A stretch of DNA of 64,000 bases from a bacterium. Its GTDB lineage: Bacteria > CLD3 > SB21. The translations under genes and the position numbers were made by a program. The DNA lies in the NCBI GenBank assembly GCA_013360215.1, contig JABWCP010000013.1, positions 47,396-111,395 of the forward strand. Direction: 5' to 3'. How positions within the stretch are numbered: position 1 is the stretch's first letter; each line of letters opens with the position of its first letter. The notes under the pieces are model-generated. The model ran no database searches. It was given only the letters and a program-made list of their open reading frames with translations, and was not told where the DNA came from. Positions 26,987 through 39,281 of this stretch are shown piece by piece.

Positions 26987-27634
26987 TCAGATGATGCGAT
27001 TGCGAATTGCTTTTGCAATGGCCTCTGATTTAGTGGATGCATGCAGTTTGGTATATATGTTTCTGAGATGGTATTTAATTGTGCTGATGTGAATATGTAG
27101 ATCGTCGGCAATGGACTCGTGTGTATACCCTTTCGATAGGCGAGTTAATATGTCGCGTTCACGTTCAGAAAGCGTTATTTTTTGATCTTCAGTTACGTTA
27201 TAAGAGTGAAACGCTTTCAGCAAACTAACGATTTTTTTTGCAATGTTTGCATTCATAGGTGAACCTCCGCTGCATACCTCGCGAATAGATTCGAGGAGAC
27301 GAATTGGTTGTGTATGCTTCACCAGGTAACCATCTGCACCACTAAGCAACGCCTCTAAGATTAATTCATTATCGTCATATACTGTGAGCATGATGATATT
27401 AATATTGGCGTAATGCGCCTTAATGTGTTTAAGAGCTTGTATTCCTGACATGCCCGGCATTTTTATGTCCATTAATATTACATTTGGCAACGTTCTTTTT
27501 AATTTTTCCAAAAGGGTTTCGGCGTCAGCATAAGTGCCAATGCACCGAAATCCGTCTGTTCCATTAATGAGACTTGATAACCCTTGACGGACGGTCACAT
27601 TGTCATCAGTAATAATGACTTGAATTTCGCTCAT
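26987..27634 (-). CDS. NarL/FixJ-family response regulator (REC-LuxR HTH)
   Basis: 215 residues. REC domain with acidic pair D10/D11, phosphoacceptor D56 in ILMDIKMPGMSG and K106. The C-terminal LuxR-type HTH (about 152-212) has LSERERDILTRLSKGYTHESIA and ISTIKYHLRNIYTKL. The start overlaps the stop of the HPK7-type propeller kinase by 4 bases, which marks the two as a cognate pair. The regulator would act as a transcription factor, possibly on the island itself. Confidence 0.95.
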   Translation of the reverse strand: MSEIQVIITDDNVTVRQGLSSLINGTDGFRCIGTYADAETLLEKLKRTLPNVILMDIKMPGMSGIQALKHIKAHYANINIIMLTVYDDNELILEALLSGADGYLVKHTQPIRLLESIREVCSGGSPMNANIAKKIVSLLKAFHSYNVTEDQKITLSERERDILTRLSKGYTHESIADDLHIHISTIKYHLRNIYTKLHASTKSEAIAKAIRNRII

Positions 27635-30600
27635 TTCAATTTTCCTCGGTACTCCACCGTTGTTCCTGTCTTTTCAGTACTGTATATAAGCAATTGGCCG
27701 CCAATACTGGCAGCTCTCTTTTTCATGTTACCAATACCCATACCTTGAACAGTTTTTTCATCGTAGCCGATGCCGTCATCAACAAGTTTGATTCTAATGA
27801 GGTTTCCGACTTTTGAAATGCAAAGATACATTTCGCGGCAGTGACTGTGTTTAATGCAATTGTGAATGGCTTCTTTGAAAATTAAAAATAACTGGCGACG
27901 GGACTCCATAGAGATATTCAGCTCATCGGTAAAGCCCAGATTCTCAATTCGAAATTTAATATTCATAATACTTAAAATATCCGAGTAATAATCGCTGAGT
28001 CGGATAGTCAATGCTTGAGCGGAATCATTTATAGGGTTAACAATCCATAACACGTCGCTAAAATTAGTGATTAAGTCATTAGATCTTTGCGATATGGTCT
28101 GCAGTATTTGTAATACTGGCATAGGGTCGTCGATACTATTTTTCTGGGTGGCCTCATTCGCCAAAATGACAATTTCCGTCAAACCTGCGCCGGTTTGGTC
28201 ATGCAATTCGCGTGCAATCGTTTCTCGGAATTTCTGCATTCTCAAATAAGATCGTATCCTATATAAAACTATGCCTGCAATGGTAAGTACACCAGTGAAG
28301 ATGCATCCCAAAAAAAACCATGTTGTTTGCCAAAATGGAGGGTCAATATAAAAATCAAATTTTTCTTCTTTTCCCCATAATCCATCGCGTCCAGCGCCAC
28401 GAACCCTAAAAGTATATGCTCCAGACGATAAATTTTCATAATGTGCCGTACGTTCACCTGAAGTTGCCCGTATCCAACTGTCATTGAATCCATCCAGGGC
28501 ATACTGATATTGATTTAGCTTTGGATTGTCAAAGTCAAGAACCGCAAACTTAAAACTAATCGTATTGTCCTGGTAGTATAATTTTAGTGGAGATGCATTG
28601 TTGTATCCGATGGAAGTTCCATTCACACTAATGTCGGTAATGGTTACATTGGGTTGTGGTACTTTCTTATGTATGTTCTTTGGGAAAAAGGAAGTGATGC
28701 CGTTTATTCCACCGAAAAAAAGCTTGCCTGATTGAGACTTTAAGAAAGCCCCGCTATTAAACTCATTGCTCTGTAATCCGTCACCTTTGTCATAATTGAA
28801 AAATCGCCTTGTGGACATATCAAACATTGAAATTCCATTATTAGTGCTCATCCATAAATTGCTATCGGCGTCTTCAATGATGTTATACACAACATTACTA
28901 GCCAGACCGTCCTCCTGAGTATAAACAGTGAATGAAGAATCTTGTTCATTGAACTTACACAAGCCTCCACTGGTTCCAACCCATATATCCCCGGTTGACG
29001 ATTCGGTTATTCCGAAGATATTGTTACCTCCTATGCTACCAATTTGTTTTTTTTCATAAATAAAGCGATTCCAAGTTTTCGTTCGGCGGTCGAATATTTG
29101 TAAGCCATACCCCCATGTTCCAATCCATAAGTTGCCCATACGGTCGTCATAAATAGAGTTGACCAAATCAAATCCCCATTCTCCTTGTAGATCACTGTTA
29201 GTGAAAACCGTAGTTGTGCCGGTAGTTTCATGAACACAAAATAATCCAATACCTTCAACGGCGACCCACAGATTTCCTTCTTTGTCATAATGTAAATCAA
29301 TGATGTTGATGCGATCGTTCGGATTCCATTTGGTCAATAAGTTAAAACGTTTAAATTCCTGTTGTTTAATGTTAAAAACATACAATCCATTTCCTTCTGT
29401 TCCAACCCAGAGTTCTGTCTCGTTTTTTTTTTGCAATGATAGTATGGATCGGTTTGAATATCGAACATCTGCCAGACTATAGCGTGTTAATTTATTTGTT
29501 TTGTAATCTATAAATGCCAAACTGCCACCTCGGGTTCCGACCCATAATCCACTTGCTGTATCCTCTTCGATAGCCCATACGATATTTGATTCAGTGTCCA
29601 TATCGCTCTGACGTAGAGAATAGTAGTTGAATGAATTTAGTGGACTGTTTAGTCGGTTGATACCGGCACCCTCCGTTCCTATCCATAAATGTTCTTGGCT
29701 GTCAGAGAAACCACAAAAAATGAAGTCACTGGACAAGGAAAATTCGTTTTTTCGATCATAATGATAATTTTTGTAGGTATGATTAGTCAAATCTAGCGAA
29801 AACAATCCATCGCCGTGCGTCCCTACCCATAAGTGATCGGAAATTTTAGATAAAAAACGAATATCGCATTGATTGAGTATTGAACTGTTGTTTGGGTAGG
29901 GAACCAAACTATTTTGTTCGGCAACAAACAATCCACTTCTGGTGCCAACAAAAAACACATTATCTGCATTCCGTAAGTTGATTTTAGTTATAGTATTGAT
30001 TTGAACTTCATTTTTATCATTTCTGCCCATTTTTAATTTTGAAAAATTTTGTGTGCCATATTCATACTTTAACACCCCTTTATTTTCTGTTCCAATCCAC
30101 AAAAAACGAGATTCGTGGTGCAAAGCGGTGACGCCCTCAAGTTCGAAGCCTGGTAAAACAATTTTCACGCTGATCCTCTTGTGTTTATCGAACTTGAATA
30201 GTCCTAAGCGAGTGCCTATCCATAAGCTTCCCAGGTTATCATCTGCTATGGATAGTATATCATTTTGTGATATCGAATAGGACGGGGAAGTATGAAATGT
30301 AAAACTGTAAAAAACATCTTGGCGGCGATCATACATATTGAGTCCGCCGCCTTTGGTTCCTATCCATATATTACCATTGGAATCTTCATATAGGCACCGA
30401 ATAAAATTTTCAGATAAACTGTTATAGTTCTTTCGAAGCTTATATACCTTAAATTCATTGCCATCAAACCGATTTAATCCGTCTTCTGTGCCTACCCAAA
30501 TAAATCCCAAATGATCCTGAAACGCACACTGAACGCTATTTTGTGATAAACCAAAATTGATGTCAATGTGATTGAATAATTCGGATTGCGAAAAGTTTGT

Positions 30601-30765
30601 TTTATCTTGTGCCAAGACTTTGTTAAAAATCAAGAGACAAAAAATAAAGCAAAAGATCGTCACATCAATAAAAAATACCCTCAAAATCCTTGTTGGCAGG
30701 TGGAAATTGCGAGGAATATCCGCGAATTCCCCAGCGAACTTTTTACTATAAAGAGATAACTTCAT
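27631..30765 (-). CDS. Periplasmic-propeller sensor histidine kinase, NarX/HisKA_3 type
   Basis: 1044 residues. A membrane/signal segment (about 27-52), then two seven-bladed-type propellers built from (L/I)W(I/V)GT..G units (about 60-730), a Y_Y_Y Ig domain (about 740-800) and a membrane segment (814-835). A HisKA_3 dimerisation domain follows, with H855 in ELHDQTGAGLTE. A compact HATPase shows KEAIHNCIKHS, VDDGIGYD and GMGIGNMKKRA. The same architecture occurs in the kinase at 8364, but there the kinase core is HisKA. It overlaps the LuxR-type regulator by 4 bases. Upstream lies the AT-rich region before the rrn promoters. Confidence 0.93.
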   Translation of the reverse strand: MKLSLYSKKFAGEFADIPRNFHLPTRILRVFFIDVTIFCFIFCLLIFNKVLAQDKTNFSQSELFNHIDINFGLSQNSVQCAFQDHLGFIWVGTEDGLNRFDGNEFKVYKLRKNYNSLSENFIRCLYEDSNGNIWIGTKGGGLNMYDRRQDVFYSFTFHTSPSYSISQNDILSIADDNLGSLWIGTRLGLFKFDKHKRISVKIVLPGFELEGVTALHHESRFLWIGTENKGVLKYEYGTQNFSKLKMGRNDKNEVQINTITKINLRNADNVFFVGTRSGLFVAEQNSLVPYPNNSSILNQCDIRFLSKISDHLWVGTHGDGLFSLDLTNHTYKNYHYDRKNEFSLSSDFIFCGFSDSQEHLWIGTEGAGINRLNSPLNSFNYYSLRQSDMDTESNIVWAIEEDTASGLWVGTRGGSLAFIDYKTNKLTRYSLADVRYSNRSILSLQKKNETELWVGTEGNGLYVFNIKQQEFKRFNLLTKWNPNDRINIIDLHYDKEGNLWVAVEGIGLFCVHETTGTTTVFTNSDLQGEWGFDLVNSIYDDRMGNLWIGTWGYGLQIFDRRTKTWNRFIYEKKQIGSIGGNNIFGITESSTGDIWVGTSGGLCKFNEQDSSFTVYTQEDGLASNVVYNIIEDADSNLWMSTNNGISMFDMSTRRFFNYDKGDGLQSNEFNSGAFLKSQSGKLFFGGINGITSFFPKNIHKKVPQPNVTITDISVNGTSIGYNNASPLKLYYQDNTISFKFAVLDFDNPKLNQYQYALDGFNDSWIRATSGERTAHYENLSSGAYTFRVRGAGRDGLWGKEEKFDFYIDPPFWQTTWFFLGCIFTGVLTIAGIVLYRIRSYLRMQKFRETIARELHDQTGAGLTEIVILANEATQKNSIDDPMPVLQILQTISQRSNDLITNFSDVLWIVNPINDSAQALTIRLSDYYSDILSIMNIKFRIENLGFTDELNISMESRRQLFLIFKEAIHNCIKHSHCREMYLCISKVGNLIRIKLVDDGIGYDEKTVQGMGIGNMKKRAASIGGQLLIYSTEKTGTTVEYRGKLK

Positions 30766-31358
30766 TAGATTCAGTGTGTTTTTTAAAATTTCAATTGATC
30801 TCTATTTTCCGTCTGTAAAATAATATAATTTCAGGACTTGTTGTGTCTCGATTGTAAAAAAAAAGTTTTACTAAAATGGAAAAAATATAAATCGATGTTC
30901 ATACTGTAAAGTAGACATCCCTATCGGCATTGACTCTTTTATTTATTAAAGTACACCACAATAGAATGTTGTACAATATAAAATAGCGAATTGCCTATTG
31001 TGCTTAGGTTGCCAATAATTCACACAACAAGTTCATGCTGCTTACAAATTGAACACTTATGGCCTTGCCTCAAATGATTCTTTTCTTTAGCGTCAGTCAT
31101 TAATATTCAAGTAGAATAGACGTTGTAATCCGAAAAGCCTAAATGAGCAAATTCTACGCGGTGCCCAACAAAAGTATACTTAAATGTTTTTCAATATAGC
31201 TATTAAACTAGTCAATGTTAAATACAAAATCTAACGATAAAGGAGATTAACTAAAGCCGATCGTGTATAGGATACCTACCAAAGAAATACATATTTCTAT
31301 ACAATTCGAAAATAAGTGATAGATTCAATAAATTTCGACATAATCATTCAAATACCTC
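30766..31358. other. AT-rich non-coding region between the propeller kinase and rrn
   Basis: About 590 bases with no credible gene on either strand. It must hold the minus-strand promoter of the kinase-regulator pair and any upstream activation sites of the rrn operon. I saw no clear hairpin terminator or repeat in it. Confidence 0.5.
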
Positions 31359-31387
31359 TTGACATCGGAAACTTTTTTTTGTATCAT
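31359..31387 (+). promoter_or_regulatory. rrn promoter P1
   Basis: Consensus -35 TTGACA (31359-31364), a 17-base spacer and -10 TATCAT (31382-31387). It lies about 375 bases upstream of mature 16S, as expected for the upstream member of tandem rrn promoters. Confidence 0.75.
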
Positions 31388-31487
31388 TGCAACCCGCTGA
31401 TGAAATGGCGAAAATAAGAAGCGGCAAGTGTTGATAAATTGTTAATTGTTCGCCGAATGTTCATAGAAATGAGATTTTTGATTCTGG

Positions 31488-31514
31488 TAGTAAGTTTTTT
31501 AAAAAAACTTACTA
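31488..31514. repeat. Perfect 27-bp palindrome just upstream of rrn P2
   Basis: TAGTAAGTTTTTT (31488-31500) and its exact complement (31502-31514) around one central base. It is 16 bases upstream of the P2 -35 and merges into A/T tracts (to 31527) that would suit an UP element. It could also fold as a hairpin in the P1 transcript. Confidence 0.6.
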
Positions 31515-31530
31515 AAAAGTAAAAAAAGAC

Positions 31531-31559
31531 TTGCAATCAGAAACAAATTTGTTTATACT
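31531..31559 (+). promoter_or_regulatory. rrn promoter P2
   Basis: -35 TTGCAA (31531-31536), a 17-base spacer and -10 TATACT (31554-31559), preceded by A-tracts typical of UP elements. Transcription would start near 31566, about 197 bases before mature 16S. Confidence 0.8.
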
Positions 31560-31677
31560 TACGTCCCGCAGTTGAAAAAGCGGTTTGTTCCTTAAAAAAC
31601 AAGACTATAGCTCGCGAAAGCGAATTATAAATTATATCGCTGAGACCTTGAGTCGAAGCCCAATGTTGTTTGAAAAT

Positions 31678-31704
31678 GAGAGTATACGTCGATCAATTCA
31701 TTTA
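31678..31704 (+). other. 5' arm of the 16S precursor processing stem
   Basis: GAGAGTATACG (31678-31688) and AATTCATTTA (31695-31704) are exactly complementary to CGTATACTCTC (33344-33354) and TAAATGAATT (33331-33340). The pairing brackets the 16S rRNA and would make the double-stranded RNase III substrate. Confidence 0.85.
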
Positions 31705-31762
31705 TTGAGTGATTCTGGTCAAGATTAACCATCTTCTTTGTTAATAACAAAAAAAGATATTG

Positions 31763-33261
<1,499 letters not shown>

Positions 33262-33330
33262 GGAGAATCTGTGTTGATTCGCTTTTAGTGAATTTACACA
33301 AATTCCGAATATAACGATCAAATTATCTTG

Positions 33331-33354
33331 TAAATGAATTTCGCGTATACTCTC
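33331..33354 (+). other. 3' arm of the 16S precursor processing stem
   Basis: TAAATGAATT (33331-33340) and CGTATACTCTC (33344-33354) pair with 31695-31704 and 31678-31688 across the 16S gene. Confidence 0.85.
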
Positions 33355-33400
33355 TTTTTTTTTAAATTTTTGTTCTTTTAAAAATTTTGGTTTTATCCGC

Positions 33401-33474
<74 letters not shown>

Positions 33475-33501
33475 CTTATCGGACGACGTTTATAAATAAT
33501 C

Positions 33502-33575
33502 GGGGCTATAGCTCAATTTGGGAGAGCGCCTGCCTTGCACGCAGGAGGTTAACGGTTCGAGCCCGTTTAGCTCCA
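33502..33575 (+). tRNA. tRNA-Ala (TGC)
   Basis: 74 nt. Acceptor stem GGGGCTA/TAGCTCC (one G-U pair), anticodon stem CCTGC/GCAGG with loop CTTGCAC and anticodon TGC at 33536-33538. It follows tRNA-Ile by 27 bases in the rrn spacer; CCA is not encoded. Confidence 0.97.
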
Positions 33576-33591
33576 CTAATCAGATTACGCA

Positions 33592-33640
33592 TATCGCTTC
33601 GGCGATAATAATATAGCGTGAAGATATCTCAGTGATATCT
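33592..33640 (+). other. Two small hairpins in the rrn spacer
   Basis: TATCGC-TTCG-GCGATA (33592-33607, a cUUCGg tetraloop) and AGATATC-TCAGT-GATATCT (33622-33640). Both are perfect stems between tRNA-Ala and the boxA-like element; they may assist precursor processing. Confidence 0.5.
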
Positions 33641-33646
33641 GCCAAA

Positions 33647-33658
33647 GTTCTTTGACAA
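33647..33658 (+). promoter_or_regulatory. boxA-like antitermination element before 23S
   Basis: GTTCTTTGACAA resembles the boxA element recognised by NusB/S10 in rrn spacers, and sits about 105 bases upstream of 23S as usual. Confidence 0.6.
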
Positions 33659-33680
33659 TTGGTGATGTATGTAAGATTAA

Positions 33681-33710
33681 TGAATGAAACACGACTACAT
33701 GTTTCATTCA
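33681..33710 (+). other. Perfect 11-bp hairpin between boxA and 23S
   Basis: TGAATGAAACA (33681-33691) pairs with TGTTTCATTCA (33700-33710) around an 8-nt loop. There is no U-tract, so it is not a terminator; a processing or antitermination structure is more likely. Confidence 0.5.
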
Positions 33711-33743
33711 ACGAGAAAATGCTACTCATTTGCAGGAAGCTGA

Positions 33744-33762
33744 TGTTTTATTAAAATAAAAT

Positions 33763-33770
<8 letters not shown>
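33744..33770 (+). other. 5' arm of the 23S processing stem
   Basis: The segment containing TTATTAAAATAAAA and CAAGC is complementary, with few mismatches, to 36627-36654 after the 23S gene, making the long terminal stem cut by RNase III. Confidence 0.8.
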
Positions 33771-36626
<2,856 letters not shown>

Positions 36627-36636
<10 letters not shown>

Positions 36637-36654
36637 TTTTATTTTAATAAGACA
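36627..36654 (+). other. 3' arm of the 23S processing stem
   Basis: Pairs with 33744-33770; the two arms together enclose 23S rRNA. Confidence 0.8.
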
Positions 36655-36712
36655 TTATGCATTTTTTCAGCTTCCATACATCCCATTGTCTTTATTTTTG
36701 ATGATAACAATT

Positions 36713-36828
<116 letters not shown>

Positions 36829-36837
36829 TTTATTTTT

Positions 36838-36882
36838 AGCCCCAATCACCTCAAAAGTTATTGGGGCTTTTATATTTTTTTT
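36838..36882 (+). terminator. rrn operon terminator
   Basis: AGCCCCAAT (36838-36846) pairs with ATTGGGGCT (36860-36868), 13-nt loop, followed by a T-rich run to 36882, starting 10 bases after 5S. Confidence 0.9.
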
Positions 36883-36922
36883 GGATTCCGGTGGCGCTGC
36901 GTTGGGCGATCCGGATGATCGG

Positions 36923-36951
36923 TTGACAACGTAAATTAATATTTTTCTAAT
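36923..36951 (+). promoter_or_regulatory. Promoter of the RRM protein gene
   Basis: -35 TTGACA (36923-36928), 17-base spacer, -10 TCTAAT (36946-36951). A GAGGAAG ribosome site (36958-36964) precedes the ATG at 36971. It lies after the rrn terminator, so the RRM gene has its own transcript. Confidence 0.7.
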
Positions 36952-36970
36952 TTTTAAGAGGAAGTGTATC

Positions 36971-37264
36971 ATGAATTCCAACAAACTTTACGTTGGCAAT
37001 CTTTCGTACAAAGCGGACGATCAATCATTGACGGATCTGTTTTCACAAGCCGGTTCGGTAACGTCTGCTAAGATCATCATGGACAAAATGTCCGGTCGTT
37101 CCAAAGGTTTTGGTTTCGTCGAAATGGCCACCGAAGAAGAAGCTTCAAAAGCGATCGAAATGTTCCACAACTATTCGTTTATGGAACGCAATCTGACTGT
37201 GAATGTTGCTAAACCGATGGAAAAGAAATCGTTTGGCGATCGTTCACGCTCAAACCGCTATTAA
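36971..37264 (+). CDS. Single-RRM RNA-binding protein
   Basis: 97 residues, one RNA recognition motif: RNP2 LYVGNL (6-11) and RNP1 KGFGFVEM (45-52), with the aromatic residues that stack on RNA (Tyr7, Phe47, Phe49). A short basic tail (KKSFGDRSRSNRY) follows. Such small RRM proteins are abundant in cyanobacteria and Bacteroidota and bind single-stranded RNA; in several species they are cold-responsive. It has its own promoter and terminator and so is monocistronic, directly after the rrn operon. Confidence 0.95.
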   Translation: MNSNKLYVGNLSYKADDQSLTDLFSQAGSVTSAKIIMDKMSGRSKGFGFVEMATEEEASKAIEMFHNYSFMERNLTVNVAKPMEKKSFGDRSRSNRY

Positions 37265-37307
37265 TCGATATTGAAAATCTCTTCGGATTAAACCGAAGTT
37301 AATTTTG

Positions 37308-37339
37308 ACCTCAGCTATGAAAATGGCTGAGGTTTTTTG
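37308..37339 (+). terminator. Intrinsic terminator of the RRM gene
   Basis: ACCTCAGCT (37308-37316) pairs with GGCTGAGGT (37325-37333), 8-nt loop, followed by TTTTTTG. A smaller UTR hairpin CTTCGG-ATTAAA-CCGAAG precedes it at 37281-37298. Confidence 0.85.
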
Positions 37340-37369
37340 TTTAAATAATTCGATTCAATAGAGTATAAA

Positions 37370-38335
37370 TTAGCTTATTTTATCCATTGCTTTGGATCGC
37401 ATCAGGTACCAACCTAACACTATTAAATTTGCTCCAATAAAAATAATTTTCATCTCGTCCGGTAAAGAAAGTCTTGTAATAAAGCCTTCGATAATACCTG
37501 CAATAATAAGCATAGGAACAATGCCGATGATCAGCGTGAGGGCTTCGCGGGATGCATTGCGTAAAGCTGTTATGCGTGGAAAATTTCCGGGAAAAACCAA
37601 AGCGCGGCCGATACACAAACCGGCCCCGCCGGCAATAAAAACACTGAATAATTCCAATGTTCCGTGCATCATGATCGTAAGAAACGAAGAGAACAACAGA
37701 CCATGCTTAAAAAATATATAAAAGAATGCGCCGATGATCAGTCCGTTGTGAAATAAAACATAGAGTGTGCCGATGCCGGCAAAAAGGCCAAATGCAAATG
37801 TTAAAAATGTCACTTTTATATTATTTGTCATCAAAAACCCGGACATCGCGGGACTTTGTTCGGATTTATATATTGCAAAAGGATCGTCAGAACGAATATT
37901 GGATTCTGTTTTGCTGACATAGGCATCACCAAGTAAATGCCTCGGCAAGTCGTTATTAGCAAAAGAACCGGCAAACGCAAATAATCCCCCAAGCACAAAA
38001 ATCAAAGCTGAAAGAAAGATCAGACGTCGGTGACGTAAAATAGTGGCCGGAATATCTATTAAAAAATATGATGACCAGTGAAACCTTGTTATTTTGGTTC
38101 TTCCGTAGATCGTGTTATGAGAGCGGCTGATAAGCTGATGCAACTCGCCAACGATGCGTTCATATGGAAACGTCAACCGGGCAAATGCATAATCGGCACA
38201 AGCGGCCCGGTAAAGACGAATCATTTCCGTCAAATCCTGATGCGGTAAATTTTTGTCACGCTCATACGTATCTACTAATGCGTGAAGCTTGTACCAATGT
38301 GGTTTCTTTTTAGTGACGAAATCATCTAATGTCAT
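37370..38335 (-). CDS. SpoIIM-family (stage II sporulation protein M-like) membrane protein
   Basis: 321 residues. A soluble helical N-terminal part (about 1-95, with YRAACADYAFAR), then five or six membrane segments. The family pattern includes FLMTNNIKVTFLTFAFGLFAG (split here as TNNIKVTFLTF and GLFAGIGT), MMHGTLELFSVFIAGGAG and the closing hydrophobic helices. In spore formers SpoIIM is needed for engulfment, but homologues are widespread in non-sporulating bacteria, where the role is unknown and they often sit near RDD or MoxR genes. No such neighbours are seen here. It is transcribed divergently from the Rieske genes. Confidence 0.85.
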   Translation of the reverse strand: MTLDDFVTKKKPHWYKLHALVDTYERDKNLPHQDLTEMIRLYRAACADYAFARLTFPYERIVGELHQLISRSHNTIYGRTKITRFHWSSYFLIDIPATILRHRRLIFLSALIFVLGGLFAFAGSFANNDLPRHLLGDAYVSKTESNIRSDDPFAIYKSEQSPAMSGFLMTNNIKVTFLTFAFGLFAGIGTLYVLFHNGLIIGAFFYIFFKHGLLFSSFLTIMMHGTLELFSVFIAGGAGLCIGRALVFPGNFPRITALRNASREALTLIIGIVPMLIIAGIIEGFITRLSLPDEMKIIFIGANLIVLGWYLMRSKAMDKIS

Positions 38336-38410
38336 AAAAACTTGTGGGCCTCTTCGATAAACTATATATTACAATATCTGAATTTTATCATAAAACGTAA
38401 AGAAAGTAAA

Positions 38411-38830
38411 ATGATCCGAAGACAATTTTTGCTACGCATGGCAACTGCTTGTGCGGGGATTTTTGGAATGGGATTTACCGCTAAAAAAGCATTATTGGGC
38501 GAAAACGAAAAATTCGAAATCTTGATCAAGGACTATCCGGAATTGGAAAAAGTCGGCGGGTCAAAGCTCATAAAAGATATCGAAATAGGCTCACAAACGG
38601 ACAATATTATTGTTGTTCGTAAAAAGGAAGATGAGTTTGTTGTTTTTTCTGCCATTTGTCGCCACAAAAAGTGTAATGTAAAATACAAAAACGAAAAATC
38701 GCTTTTCGTATGCCCTTGTCACGGTAGTACTTACGATATGGACGGAAAAGTGCAAAAAGGACCTTCCACAACCGACATTTTGAAATACAAATCGGAAAGA
38801 AAAGGCGATAAACTTATCGTATATGCTTAG
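38411..38830 (+). CDS. Rieske [2Fe-2S] protein with Tat-like signal (first of a pair)
   Basis: 139 residues from ATG 38411; an upstream in-frame start at 38342 would place 23 residues before the signal and is less likely. The N-terminus MIRRQFLLRMATACAG carries the twin-arginine pattern followed by a hydrophobic segment. Cluster ligands C83/H85 (CRHKKC) and C101/H104 (CPCHGS) are present, plus C88 and C103 for the disulfide that marks the cytochrome bc1/b6f-type Rieske fold. It is probably an electron carrier on the periplasmic face. The next Rieske gene overlaps it by 8 bases. Confidence 0.9.
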   Translation: MIRRQFLLRMATACAGIFGMGFTAKKALLGENEKFEILIKDYPELEKVGGSKLIKDIEIGSQTDNIIVVRKKEDEFVVFSAICRHKKCNVKYKNEKSLFVCPCHGSTYDMDGKVQKGPSTTDILKYKSERKGDKLIVYA

Positions 38831-39281
38831 AAAACCAACACAAGGTCGCAGAAGATTTGTAAAAGATATGATGCGGTTGATCGTAGCGTTACCGGTGATC
38901 GGAGGACTGGTGTTCTGGCTTAATGAAGATGAATCAACACCGGATTTGCAAGGCGATGTAAAAGATAAAAACGGTCAACCGATAAAAGCTTCGGATATAG
39001 ATATCGGCCGCGGCAAAATTTGCTTGGTCAACGAAGAAAAGATCTTAGTGATCAACGATCTGGAACGTTACTATGCGCTTTATGCGCACTGTACACATCA
39101 AGGATGTATCGTTCGGTGGAACACTAAAGAAGCATTAGTGCAATGCGGTTGTCATGGCGCACGATTTGATACATCGGGTCATGTACTTATGGGGCCGGCC
39201 ACGCGACCTCTTACAGCATATCAAGTCGTAATCAAAGACGGGTTTCTAAAATTATCCGGTAAAAAAATCACCCCAGCATAA
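38823..39281 (+). CDS. Rieske [2Fe-2S] protein, membrane-anchored (second of a pair)
   Basis: 152 residues. A GRRRFVKDM motif precedes the single hydrophobic segment (about 17-33), so it too may be a Tat-exported, N-terminally anchored protein. Cluster ligands C90/H92 (CTHQGC) and C108/H111 (CGCHGA), disulfide pair C95 and C110, and the GPATRPL loop are intact. It starts within the first Rieske gene (8-base overlap), which means coupled translation. Its 3' end overlaps the convergent ftcD gene by 14 bases. No cytochrome b or other bc-complex gene is nearby. Confidence 0.9.
   Translation: MLRKPTQGRRRFVKDMMRLIVALPVIGGLVFWLNEDESTPDLQGDVKDKNGQPIKASDIDIGRGKICLVNEEKILVINDLERYYALYAHCTHQGCIVRWNTKEALVQCGCHGARFDTSGHVLMGPATRPLTAYQVVIKDGFLKLSGKKITPA

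Noticed and set aside
38342..38410. Upstream start extending the first Rieske protein by 23 residues
   Set aside because: It would bury the twin-arginine signal in the middle of the protein.
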